DNA from: Streptomyces endocoffeicus | GTDB lineage: Bacteria > Actinomycetota > Actinomycetes > Streptomycetales > Streptomycetaceae | DNA: 64,000 nt | Assembly: GCF_016741935.1 (NCBI RefSeq) | Contig: NZ_JAERRG010000006.1 | Coordinates: 310,001 to 374,000, forward strand | Reading direction: 5' to 3' | Part shown: positions 54,878-62,785 of the stretch, one piece after another | How positions within the stretch are numbered: position 1 is the stretch's first letter | Layout of the letters: every line of letters starts with the position of its first letter | Position numbers and translations under genes: made by a program | The notes under the pieces: generated by a model | Told to the model about the DNA's origin: nothing | The model's database searches: none | The model's input: the letters and a program-made list of their open reading frames with translations, nothing else

Positions 54878-55612
54878 CTACCGGTCGAGGGTCGGGCGCC
54901 GGGTTCCGGTGAGGCCGCAGCCGGCCAGGTGCTCACGGGTGCTGACGGCGATGGGCAGCGGCACATCGGGCGCGCACGGGTACAGATCGAGGTTGTCACC
55001 GCCGCCGTAGGCCACGTGCCCGGTGTCCAGGCAGAGGTTGGTGTAGCGGCCGTCGGACTCGTTCAGCAGCCGCTCGATCTCCGGCTGGGTCTGGATATGG
55101 CTGTCGGCGTGCGGGTGGATCACCAGACGTATGCCGTACTCGTCCAGCAGGAGCTTGCCCAGCCGGTCGGCGGACCGGCCGAAGCCCGCCCACTGCTCGG
55201 CGGTCAGCTCGGGCGGCTCGGTGTAGTCGCCGGTCTTCTCGTCCCGGAACATGGGCGGGATCAGGACCAGGTGGTGGGCTCCCGCGGCGGCGGTCAGCTC
55301 GGCCACCTCGCGCACGTGGGCGAGCATCTCGTCCCAGGCGTCGGGGCGGTGCAGCGCCCCGAACGCGGTGCCGCCGGAGACCCGCAGACCGCGCGCGTCG
55401 AGCTCGGCCTTCAGTCGCCGCGGCTCGGTGGGCAGATAGCCGTACGGGCCGAGCTCCAGCCACTGGTAGCCGGCCGCGGCCAGCTCGTCGAGGAAGCGGG
55501 TGTACGCCACCTGGTGCTCGTCCTCGGGGAACCAGACGCCCCAGGAGTCGGGGCCGGAGCCCAGGCACAGGTTGCCCGCGGTGGTGCGGAGAGGGAATGG
55601 CGCCGTTGCCAT
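54878..55612 (-). CDS. Sugar phosphate isomerase/epimerase (IolE-like) with internal in-frame deletion
   Basis: A 244-residue TIM-barrel protein; relatives have about 300-310. It starts normally (SGPDSWGVWFPEDEHQVA, ELGPYGYLPTEP), and keeps LVIHPHADSHI and LCLDTGHVAYGGGDNLDL. It then jumps straight to YPCAPDVPLPIAVSTREHL, the segment normally found near the C-terminus after V-E-Q-D-L. About 60 residues are missing, covering strands 7 and 8 with a metal-binding histidine and glutamate. The junction (near 54983-54988) falls at an Asp-Leu pair that would occur at both ends, consistent with deletion between short repeats. It is first in the operon, divergent from lacI. Confidence 0.78.
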   Translation of the reverse strand: MATAPFPLRTTAGNLCLGSGPDSWGVWFPEDEHQVAYTRFLDELAAAGYQWLELGPYGYLPTEPRRLKAELDARGLRVSGGTAFGALHRPDAWDEMLAHVREVAELTAAAGAHHLVLIPPMFRDEKTGDYTEPPELTAEQWAGFGRSADRLGKLLLDEYGIRLVIHPHADSHIQTQPEIERLLNESDGRYTNLCLDTGHVAYGGGDNLDLYPCAPDVPLPIAVSTREHLAGCGLTGTRRPTLDR

Positions 55613-55683
55613 GGCGTGTCCTTCTGCGGAGGGGGGAGGAGGACGGGGCCCTCGGGGCGGTGGGTCGGGGAGAACGGGATTGA

Positions 55684-55707
55684 CTAGCGCGCTCTACTAG
55701 CGCGCTC
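55684..55707. promoter_or_regulatory. Double CTAGCGCGCTC element, candidate LacI operator
   Basis: The 11-base sequence CTAGCGCGCTC occurs at 55684 and 55697, each with the self-complementary core AGCGCGCT. The copies are 13 bases apart. They lie between the divergent isomerase operon and lacI. LacI/GalR operators commonly have a central CG dyad, which fits. Confidence 0.6.
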
Positions 55708-55811
55708 CAGTCGAGTACGATGGTCGCTGTCCGAATGTCATGTCAATAGCTTGTTGCCGGGGGATTTCACGACTGCCCGTAAGGTTGGGCCGCGTCGGAG
55801 GGTGGTCACAG

Positions 55812-56837
55812 GTGGAAACATCGGGCAGGCAGCGGCCCACCATGGCGGACGTCGCCGAGCAGGCGGGCGTGTCCCGGGCCCTGGTCTCGATCGTCTTCCG
55901 CGATCAGCCGGGGGCGAGCCCGCGGACCCGCGACCGGGTGCTGCGCGTCGCTGACGAGATCGGCTACCGGCCCGACAGCGCGGCCCGGCTGCTGGCCCGT
56001 GGCCGCAGCCGCACGCTCGGCGTGATGTTCACCGTGCGCCAGCCCTTCCACGCCGACCTCGTCGAGGGCATCTACCCCGAGGCCGAGCGGCTCGGCTACG
56101 ACGTCCTGCTCTCCGCGACCGCTCAGGGGCGGGGCGAGGCCAAGGCCGTCGAGGCGCTGCTCGGCCACCGCTGCGAGGCGGTGATCCTGCTCGGCACCGA
56201 CGCACAGCCCGTGGACATCGACGCACTGGGACACCGCACGGTCGCCGTCTCCGTCGGCCGCCGGGTGCCCCACGCCCGCGTCGACAGTGTGCATACGGCC
56301 GAGGGCAAGGGCGTACGACAGGCCATGGAGCACCTCGTGGAACTGGGCCACCGCGGGATCGTGCACATCGACGGTGGCCGTGGACCGGGCTCGGCCGAGC
56401 GCCGCCGCGCCTACCGGGCCGCGATGCGCCGCCATGGCCTGGAGCCGGAGCTGCGGGTGATCCCGGGTGAGCACACCGAGCAGTCGGGCATCGACGCGGG
56501 CCGGCTGCTGCTGGACGAGCGGGACCACGGCCGGCCCCTGCCGACGGCGGTCCTCGCGGGCAACGACCGTTGCGCGATGGGGTTGTTGATGACCCTGGCG
56601 CGGGCGGGTGTCGAGGTTCCGCGCGATCTGTCGGTGGTGGGCTACGACGACAGCCACCTCTCCCATCTGATGCCGATCGGCCTGACCACGGTCCGGCAGG
56701 ACGCGGTGCTCATGGCCGAGTGCGCGGTGCGGTTCGCCGTGGAGCGGCTGGAGAACACGGTGTCGGAGCCGAGGGAGGCGGTGCTGGACCCCAGGCTGAC
56801 GGTACGGGGCACCAGCGGACCGCCCCCGGGTGGGTGA
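55812..56837 (+). CDS. LacI family transcriptional regulator
   Basis: A 341-residue repressor. The DNA-binding headpiece is TMADVAEQAGVSRALVSIVF with the hinge PDSAARLLARGRSRTLGVMF. The periplasmic-binding-protein-like core has AVILLGTDAQPVDID and ends with LSVVGYDDSHLSHLMPIGLT, TVRQDAVLMAECAV. It should bind a sugar or polyol effector and control the divergent isomerase/dehydrogenase operon and itself. The GTG at 55812 is chosen since GGAGG lies about ten bases upstream and the headpiece follows 11 residues later; the longer frame adds an unlikely 24 residues. Confidence 0.9.
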   Translation: METSGRQRPTMADVAEQAGVSRALVSIVFRDQPGASPRTRDRVLRVADEIGYRPDSAARLLARGRSRTLGVMFTVRQPFHADLVEGIYPEAERLGYDVLLSATAQGRGEAKAVEALLGHRCEAVILLGTDAQPVDIDALGHRTVAVSVGRRVPHARVDSVHTAEGKGVRQAMEHLVELGHRGIVHIDGGRGPGSAERRRAYRAAMRRHGLEPELRVIPGEHTEQSGIDAGRLLLDERDHGRPLPTAVLAGNDRCAMGLLMTLARAGVEVPRDLSVVGYDDSHLSHLMPIGLTTVRQDAVLMAECAVRFAVERLENTVSEPREAVLDPRLTVRGTSGPPPGG

Positions 56838-56849
56838 GCGCGGGACGGG

Positions 56850-57749
56850 CTAGCCGAAGTCGGTGATCAGCTCGTGGAACAGGTCGTGCACGGCATGGGC
56901 CGGCTCCGACAGCGGCTGATGGTCGGAGGTGCAGAGGGAGAGCTTGACCTGGATGGCCGGCTCGACGATCCGCCGTACCTCCAGGTTCCGCACATCGAGG
57001 ATGGCGCGCGCCGCGGACCAGGGCAGCACCGTCGCCCCTAGATCCGCGCCCACGGCGCTGACCAGGGTCAGGACCGATTCGAGCTCACCGATCACCCGGG
57101 GCTGGAGCGACGCCTGCTGGAACGCGGCCTCCACCACCTGGCGGATGGTGTGAATACGGCTGGGCAGCAGCAGACCGACGTCGACCAGCTCCTTCAGCGC
57201 CACCTCACCGTCCCCACCCGGGATGTCCGCGCCCGGGGCGGCGATCAGGAACAGATCCTCGGTGCGCAGCGGCTCGAACTGCACTCCCCGGAGCGGACCG
57301 GCCCCGTAGATGAAGGCCATGTCCATCCGGCCGGTCATGATCGCTTCGCTGATGACCCCGCCGAAGTTCTCGTTGATGTGCAGCAGGATGTCGGGGTAGC
57401 GCTCGCGCACGCTCCTGAGCAGGGGAAGCGCGAGCGCCGCGCCCATGCTGTACGGGGCCAGGCCCACCGAGACACTGCCGGCCGGGGTCCGTCCTGAGAC
57501 ATCGACCGCCGCATGTGCCAGATCGACCTGGCGCAGGATGAGCTGTGCGTGCCGGTACAGCGCCCGGCCCGCCTCGGTGGGCGCCACTCCGCGTTTGCTG
57601 CGGATCAGCAGTTGCTGTTTGAACTGGGCTTCCAACATGGAGAGTTGCTGGCTGAGCGCGGGCTGGGCGATATGCAGGATGTCGGCCGCGCGCGTGATGC
57701 TCCCGGCGTCGACGATCTTCACGAACGAGTACAGACGCCTGGTGTCCAT
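56850..57749 (-). CDS. LysR family regulator, Nac-like subgroup
   Basis: A 299-residue regulator starting MDTRRLYSFVKIVDAGSITR. The helix-turn-helix is AADILHIAQPALSQQLSMLE. FKQQLLIRSKRGVAPTEAG completes the N-terminal domain and matches the Nac/Cbl-like subgroup that often controls nitrogen or aromatic catabolism. The effector domain begins near PAGSVSVGLAPYSMG. It is divergent from the 5-oxoprolinase-like operon with a 332-base gap that contains direct and inverted repeats, so it likely activates that operon. Confidence 0.88.
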   Translation of the reverse strand: MDTRRLYSFVKIVDAGSITRAADILHIAQPALSQQLSMLEAQFKQQLLIRSKRGVAPTEAGRALYRHAQLILRQVDLAHAAVDVSGRTPAGSVSVGLAPYSMGAALALPLLRSVRERYPDILLHINENFGGVISEAIMTGRMDMAFIYGAGPLRGVQFEPLRTEDLFLIAAPGADIPGGDGEVALKELVDVGLLLPSRIHTIRQVVEAAFQQASLQPRVIGELESVLTLVSAVGADLGATVLPWSAARAILDVRNLEVRRIVEPAIQVKLSLCTSDHQPLSEPAHAVHDLFHELITDFG

Positions 57750-57868
57750 GGAGGGGCCTCCAGCCTCAGCGGAGTCTCATGGTAGGCCCACGGCGTCCGG
57801 CGGACGGTGGCGCGTGTGGCCCAGGTCATATCCAGCGGTGATTACGTCAGATCGAACGCGTATTTGCC

Positions 57869-57959
57869 GCCACCCGACCACGGGATTAGGTTCACCGAAA
57901 CACGGATTCCGGGGCCACCCGACCACGGGAAACCGTGTCATTCCGCGTCGACCGCGGAA
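57869..57959. promoter_or_regulatory. Repeat-rich control region of the 5-oxoprolinase-like operon
   Basis: A perfect 17-base direct repeat (GCCACCCGACCACGGGA) occurs at 57869 and 57914, 45 bases apart, which is about four helical turns. It is followed by CACGG-GAAA-CCGTG at 57924-57937 and by TTCCGCG-TCGAC-CGCGGAA at 57941-57959. These are reasonable binding sites for the divergent LysR and possibly a second regulator. Confidence 0.6.
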
Positions 57960-58035
57960 ATGCCGACGACGCAGTTGACGCCGTGAACGCGAGTCGGGAG
58001 TGGACGCGGACCAGCAGGTCCACGGAGCCGAAAAC

Positions 58036-58063
58036 GAAGAAGCGGCGATGTCGCCTTTTCTTC
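58036..58063 (+). promoter_or_regulatory. Leader hairpin before pxpA-like gene
   Basis: GGCG-ATGT-CGCC forms a small stem, with outer GAAGA/TCTTC pairing, and is followed by TTTTCTTCCC. It resembles a weak intrinsic terminator or attenuator placed just before the TGGAGGACG ribosome site. Function is inferred. Confidence 0.35.
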
Positions 58064-58081
58064 CCTTGTCTGGAGGACGTC

Positions 58082-58873
58082 ATGAAGCACATGGTCGATC
58101 TCGTGGCAGATCTGGGCGAGGGGTTCGGCGCCTACACCATGGGCGACGACGAAGCGCTGCTGGACGTGCTGACATCGGCCAATATCGCGTGCGGATTCCA
58201 CGCGGGAGACCCGCGGATCATGGACGCGACCGTCCGCCACTGTGTCCGGCGCGGTGTCGCCGTGGGCGCGCACCCCAGCTTTCCCGATCTCGTCGGCTTC
58301 GGCCGCCGGGCGATGGAGCTGACCCCGGACGAGGTCCGGACCGACACGCTGTACCAGATCGGAGCCCTGCGGGCGTTCGCCACCGCGCACCACACCCGGG
58401 TGCGCCATATCGCGCCGCACGGCCGCCTCGGCAACCTGGTGGCGACCCGGCCGGACTACGCGGAGGCGGTGGCGGACGCGGTCGGAGCGCTCGACCCGTC
58501 GCTGGTCGTCCTGGCCCAGGACGGCGCCCTCGCCGACGCCGCGCGCGCCCGTGGCCTGCGGGTCGGCATCGTCGGGATCGCCGACCGGGCCTACCGCGAC
58601 GACGGCACGCTGGTGCCCAGGAGCGAACCGGGTGCGGTGATCCACGACCCGGGTGAGATCGCCGAGCGGACCGTCCGGATGGTCACCGGAGGAGTGCTGC
58701 GCACCGTCGGCGGCCGTGACCTCCCGGTCGAATGCGACACCGTGCTGCTGCACGGCGACACCCCCGGGGCCATCACACTCGCGCACCGGATCCGCGGCGA
58801 ACTCCTCGCCGCCGGAGTGCGGATCGCCTCGCTGGCCGACGTATTGGACGCCAAGACCGGTGTGAGCGCCTGA
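58082..58873 (+). CDS. pxpA: LamB/YcsF family, 5-oxoprolinase subunit A-like (variant motifs)
   Basis: A 263-residue protein aligning along its length with PxpA (YbgL), which in a complex with PxpB and PxpC opens 5-oxoproline to glutamate using ATP. SANIACGFHAGDPRIMDATV and VAVGAHPSFPDLVGFGR are conserved. Two family motifs differ: the opening D-L-N-x-D-x-G-E reads DLVADLGEG, and the K-P-H-G-x-L-Y-N motif reads APHGRLGN, losing the lysine and tyrosine. The changes suggest a different substrate or chemistry. The first of six tightly spaced genes; GGAGG lies just before the ATG. The symbol shows family membership only. Confidence 0.8.
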   Translation: MKHMVDLVADLGEGFGAYTMGDDEALLDVLTSANIACGFHAGDPRIMDATVRHCVRRGVAVGAHPSFPDLVGFGRRAMELTPDEVRTDTLYQIGALRAFATAHHTRVRHIAPHGRLGNLVATRPDYAEAVADAVGALDPSLVVLAQDGALADAARARGLRVGIVGIADRAYRDDGTLVPRSEPGAVIHDPGEIAERTVRMVTGGVLRTVGGRDLPVECDTVLLHGDTPGAITLAHRIRGELLAAGVRIASLADVLDAKTGVSA

Positions 58874-58874
58874 G

Positions 58875-59588
58875 ATGGGCGGCGACATCGTGATCGCGGA
58901 CTGCGGTGACTCGGCCGTCGTGGTCAAGGCCGTGGGCGGGGACACCACCCGCGCCTGGCACACCGTGCACGCCCTGGCCGACGCCTTCGAGGCGGCCCGG
59001 CCCGGCGGAGTCCACGGCATCGTACCCACCTACGACTCGCTGCTGATCGAGTTCGACTGCTTCCACACCGATCACACGACGGTACGGCGTGCCCTGCGCC
59101 ACGAGGCCGACCGGCTCGCCGAGCGGCCTCTTCCGGCCGCACCCTCCCGGTGCTTCGTGGTGCCGGTGGTGTACGGCGGTGACCACGGCCCCGATCTGCC
59201 CCTGGTCGCCCAGCAGTTGGGGCTGACCGAGCACGAGGTGGTGGCGTTGCACTCCGCCGCCCCGCTCACCGTACGCTGCCTCGGAGCCCCGGCGGCGGCC
59301 CCGATGATGGACGGCCCCGCCTTCCCGGGGCCCGTCCCACGGCTGGCCTCGCCACGCATCAGCGTCGTCCCCGGCTCGATCGCGGTGGCCGGGCGGCAGG
59401 CCGTCGTCTCGCCCATGCCCTCGCCCGGCGGCTGGCCACTGCTGGGCCGTACACCGCTGCGCGTCCTCGACCTCGACGCCGAGCCACTGGCCCCGTACCG
59501 GCCCGGTGACACCTTCCAGTTCGTGCCGATCACCCCCGGGCAGTGGGACGAGCACGCGGGCACACCCCTGGCGGCCGCGCATGGCTGA
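58875..59588 (+). CDS. pxpB: 5-oxoprolinase subunit B / KipI family
   Basis: A 237-residue protein of the allophanate hydrolase subunit 1 (AHS1) family. DSAVVVKAVGGDTTRAWHTVHALADAF is the usual opening, GIVPTYDSLLIEFD the conserved cyclophilin-like core start, and FVVPVVYGGDHGPDLPLVAQ and GSIAVAGRQAVVSPMPSPGGW the typical later blocks. In Bacillus KipI inhibits the sporulation kinase KinA; in most bacteria PxpB is part of 5-oxoprolinase. It starts one base after the pxpA-like stop and overlaps the pxpC-like start by eight bases, so the three subunits are translated together. Confidence 0.88.
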   Translation: MGGDIVIADCGDSAVVVKAVGGDTTRAWHTVHALADAFEAARPGGVHGIVPTYDSLLIEFDCFHTDHTTVRRALRHEADRLAERPLPAAPSRCFVVPVVYGGDHGPDLPLVAQQLGLTEHEVVALHSAAPLTVRCLGAPAAAPMMDGPAFPGPVPRLASPRISVVPGSIAVAGRQAVVSPMPSPGGWPLLGRTPLRVLDLDAEPLAPYRPGDTFQFVPITPGQWDEHAGTPLAAAHG

Positions 59589-60561
59589 CACCCTGACAGT
59601 TCACCGCGCGGGGCTCGCCACCGTGCAGGACCTCGGCCGCTTCGGCCACTCCCGCTACGGCCTGCCGGTCAACGGAGCACTCGACCAGCACTCCGCCCGG
59701 GTCGCCAATGTGCTGGCCGGAAACGACGAGGGCGCGCCGCTGATCGAAATCACCGCACTGGACTTCAGCTGTACCCCCTCCACCGATGTGCTCATCGCGG
59801 TGACCGGCGCGCCCGCCGAGGTGACCGTGGGCGGTGTCCGGCGCAACCAGTGGGAACCGGTGTCGGTACGCGCCGGGGAGACCATCGCCATCACCGGTAT
59901 CCGGCTGGGCCTGCGGGTCTACCTGGCCGTTCTCGGCTCGGTGCGGACCCCGTCCCTGCTCGGCAGCTGCGCCCCCGACACCATCCTCGGCTTCGCACAG
60001 ACCCTGCGCGGCGACGATGAGCTGGCCTTGCGTACCCACTGCCCGCCGATCGACCACCCGGTGTTCCGGATACCGCTGTTCCGGCTGAACGTGCCCATGG
60101 CGCGATTCGCCGACTCCTGGACCATCGATGTGACCGACGGCCCCGACCTGGCGGAATTCGGCGACACCGCCGAGCGGCTGTTCCGGTCGGCGTTCACCGT
60201 GACCCCGCGGAGCAATCACATCGGGCTGCGCCTGAGCGGCGATGTGCCACGGCGGGTGACGAGCGGCGAACTGCTCTCCCGGGGAGTGCCCGTCGGCGCG
60301 GTCGAGGTGCCCGCGGGCGACGAACTGCTCGTCCTGCACCGCGGCCGTGGCGTCACCGCCGGATACCCGGTGCTCGCGGTGGTGACGGCCACCGGACTGT
60401 CCGCGCTCGGACAGGCCAGACCCGGCCAGTCCGTCCGCTTCCGGCGCCGTACGGTCGCCGACGCCGTGAGCGCCCACCGAGCCCAGCGACACGCCATCCA
60501 CGCGCTCAAGTCCCGTGTGCGCACGGCCTTCGACGCCCTTCGCATCCCCGCCACCCGCTAA
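59581..60561 (+). CDS. pxpC: 5-oxoprolinase subunit C / KipA family (biotin-dependent carboxyltransferase-like)
   Basis: A 326-residue protein of the AHS2 family. RAGLATVQDLGRFGHSRYGL, then NGALDQHSARVANVLAGND, is the family's first signature. SNHIGLRLSGDVP and ELLSRGVPVGAVEVPAGDE are the central motif, and GYPVLAVVTATGLSALGQ the last. It forms a complex with the B subunit. The arginine-rich final 50 residues are cytoplasmic and without similarity that I can name. The ATG overlaps the 3' end of the B gene. No biotin carboxylase genes are nearby, so carboxylation is unlikely. Confidence 0.87.
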   Translation: MADTLTVHRAGLATVQDLGRFGHSRYGLPVNGALDQHSARVANVLAGNDEGAPLIEITALDFSCTPSTDVLIAVTGAPAEVTVGGVRRNQWEPVSVRAGETIAITGIRLGLRVYLAVLGSVRTPSLLGSCAPDTILGFAQTLRGDDELALRTHCPPIDHPVFRIPLFRLNVPMARFADSWTIDVTDGPDLAEFGDTAERLFRSAFTVTPRSNHIGLRLSGDVPRRVTSGELLSRGVPVGAVEVPAGDELLVLHRGRGVTAGYPVLAVVTATGLSALGQARPGQSVRFRRRTVADAVSAHRAQRHAIHALKSRVRTAFDALRIPATR

Positions 60562-60642
60562 GACCTTCTTCTGGCCCGTCCCCTCCCAGCTGTGCGTGAT
60601 CCGTCCCCATCAGCCCTGCCCCGCCAGCAGAAAAGAGACATC

Positions 60643-61959
60643 ATGACCGCCGTCGCCGCTCAGCCGGCCGCCCATGCCGTCGATCCCAGAACCGCGAGGA
60701 AGGTGACGCTCGCCGGGTGTGTCGGCATCTTCGCCGAGCTCTACGACAACGGCATCTTCGGTTTCATGGCGGGCACGTTGGGCGCCGTCTTCTTCCCGGA
60801 CGCCACCCACGCGGTACAGGTGCAGCTCGTCTTCCTCGGATACGCCGTCTCGTTCTTCTTCCGCCCCCTCGGCGGCATCATCTGCGGCCACCTCGGTGAC
60901 CGCATGGGCCGGCAGCGGATGCTCGTCTTCGTCATCATGCTGATCAGCGTGGCCACGGCGGCGATCGGCCTCCTGCCGACGTACGCGAGCATCGGTGTGG
61001 CCGCGCCCGCGCTGCTGATCCTGCTGCGGGTGCTCCAGGGCTTCTCCGTCGGCGGCGAGGCGTCGGGCGCGATGACCTTCCTCGCGGAGCACGCCCCCGA
61101 CGGCAAACGCGGCCTGTACACCAGCTACGCGCAGATCGCCTCGTTCCTCTCCCTGCTGACCGGCACGCTGATCGCGGCGGGCATGACCAGCGGCCTCGGG
61201 GCGGACGCCATGGAGTCCTACGGCTGGCGCATTCCGTTCCTGCTGGCCATTCCGCTGGGCATCGCCGGGCTCTACATCCGCAAGCGCATCAGCGACACCC
61301 CGAACTTCACCCGGCTGAGGGAGGAGGGCGGACTGTCCAAGAACCCGCTCAAGGAGGCGTTCTCCTCCTCCGAGCACCGCCGCGCGATGCTGCTGGCCCT
61401 GTTCATCCCGCTCATGAACGGATCGGGCTACTACGTGCTGTTCAGCTATATGCCGACCTTCATGAGCGGTGAGCTGCACTTCGGCAAGGTGCAGAGTCTG
61501 CTGGTCACCGCGGCCAGCCTGGTGACCATCTCCCTCGCCATCCCGTTCATGGGCGCGCTCTCCGACCGGATCGGGCGGAAGAAGGTGCTCATGGCCGCCG
61601 CCATCGCCATGGCCATCGCCGGTGTGCCCTGTTACCTGCTCATCGGCACGGGCAATGTGGCGCTGGCCCTCATCGGCGCATGCGTCATGGCCGCCATCTT
61701 CGCGGGCCACACCGGTGTCATCCACATCCTGCTCGTCGAACTCTTCCCCACCCGGGTCCGCTACTCCGCCTACGGCCTGGGCTACAACATCTCCTCGGCC
61801 CTCTTCGGGGGCACCGCGCCCCTGTTGATGGCCTTCCTCATCAGCCGCACCGGCAACGTCACCATGCCCGCCTTCTACGCGGTCATCACCGCCCTCGGCA
61901 CGCTCATCGCCGTCTCCCGGGTGTCGGACAGGGCCCATCTGCCGCTGCGCGACGCATAA
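60643..61959 (+). CDS. MFS transporter, metabolite:H+ symporter (MHS) family
   Basis: A 438-residue permease with 12 membrane segments. YDNGIFGFMAGTLGAVFFPD fits the first-helix motif of the MHS family (the Y-D region of ProP, ShiA and KgtP-like carriers). GGIICGHLGDRMGRQRML is motif A, and LLRVLQGFSVGGEASGAMTF is the characteristic fourth-helix motif. Substrates of the family are carboxylates and betaines (shikimate, 2-oxoglutarate, citrate, proline betaine). It lies in the 5-oxoprolinase-like operon and probably imports the compound the operon breaks down. AAAAGAGA before the ATG is a modest ribosome site. Confidence 0.88.
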   Translation: MTAVAAQPAAHAVDPRTARKVTLAGCVGIFAELYDNGIFGFMAGTLGAVFFPDATHAVQVQLVFLGYAVSFFFRPLGGIICGHLGDRMGRQRMLVFVIMLISVATAAIGLLPTYASIGVAAPALLILLRVLQGFSVGGEASGAMTFLAEHAPDGKRGLYTSYAQIASFLSLLTGTLIAAGMTSGLGADAMESYGWRIPFLLAIPLGIAGLYIRKRISDTPNFTRLREEGGLSKNPLKEAFSSSEHRRAMLLALFIPLMNGSGYYVLFSYMPTFMSGELHFGKVQSLLVTAASLVTISLAIPFMGALSDRIGRKKVLMAAAIAMAIAGVPCYLLIGTGNVALALIGACVMAAIFAGHTGVIHILLVELFPTRVRYSAYGLGYNISSALFGGTAPLLMAFLISRTGNVTMPAFYAVITALGTLIAVSRVSDRAHLPLRDA

Positions 61960-62041
61960 CGCCGGGCCGTTCCACGACCCGGACCACCCGCGGGCGCTCC
62001 CTCACCCGAATCACCCCCCATCTGCAAGGAGTGAAGGCCAC

Positions 62042-62785
62042 ATGCCCTTTTCCGACTACAGGACCGCACTGGTGACCGGCGCCTCCACCGGTATCGGAGC
62101 GGTGGTCGTCGAACGGCTGGCGAAGCAGGGCCTCGAGGTCCACGCGCTCGCCCGCGACACCGAGCGGCTGGACGACCTCGCCCGGCGGACCGGTTGCGTT
62201 CCCCACACCGTCGACATCACGGACACCGCCGCGCTCACCGGGGAACTGCACGGCATCGACGTCGACCTGCTCGTCAACAACGCCGGGGTATCGCGCTCCG
62301 GAAACATCCTCACCGCCGACGAGTTCGCCATCGACGAGCAGATAGCGGTCAACGTCCAAGCCGTTCTGCACCTGGTGCGGCTGGTCATGCCCGGGATGGT
62401 CGCACGCGACCTCGGACACATCGTGAACATCAGCTCCATCGCCGCCGTCTACAACTTCGCCGGAAACACCATCTACCACGCCACCAAATCGGCCGTGCAC
62501 ACCCTCTCCCGCCAGCTCCGGGTCGACGCGTACGGCCGCCGCGTCCGGGTCACCGAGATCTGCCCCGGGCGGGTGGAAACGGAGATCTTCGGCCGGCTGC
62601 TGGGCGACATGGAGGAGGCGCGGCGGCGGTACTACGACGGCTACGAGTCGCTGAAGCCGGAGGACATCGCCGACGCCATCGAGTACGCGGTCGGATCACC
62701 GCGCCACGTGAACATCGGCCATGTGGAGATCCTGCCCACCTTCCAGGTGCCCGGTGGCCTCAACTTCGAGCGGAGGACGGACTGA
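62042..62785 (+). CDS. Short-chain dehydrogenase/reductase (SDR)
   Basis: A 247-residue classical SDR. The cofactor motif is TGASTGIG, the adenine-site motif NNAG, and the catalytic set is serine in NISSIAA with YHATK. ARDTERLDD after the second strand has an arginine, which leans to NADP. The C-terminal part around CPGRVETEIFGRLLGDMEEA fits the YdfG/serine-dehydrogenase-like subgroup, which oxidises beta-hydroxy acids and 3-hydroxy amino acids. Its stop is directly followed by the aminotransferase ATG (TGAATG), so the two enzymes are coupled. GCAAGGAGTG precedes the start. Confidence 0.88.
   Translation: MPFSDYRTALVTGASTGIGAVVVERLAKQGLEVHALARDTERLDDLARRTGCVPHTVDITDTAALTGELHGIDVDLLVNNAGVSRSGNILTADEFAIDEQIAVNVQAVLHLVRLVMPGMVARDLGHIVNISSIAAVYNFAGNTIYHATKSAVHTLSRQLRVDAYGRRVRVTEICPGRVETEIFGRLLGDMEEARRRYYDGYESLKPEDIADAIEYAVGSPRHVNIGHVEILPTFQVPGGLNFERRTD

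Noticed and set aside
57935..58081. Upstream in-frame extension of the pxpA-like gene from a GTG at 57935
   Set aside because: The added 49 residues have no family similarity, and a good GGAGG site sits just before the ATG at 58082.
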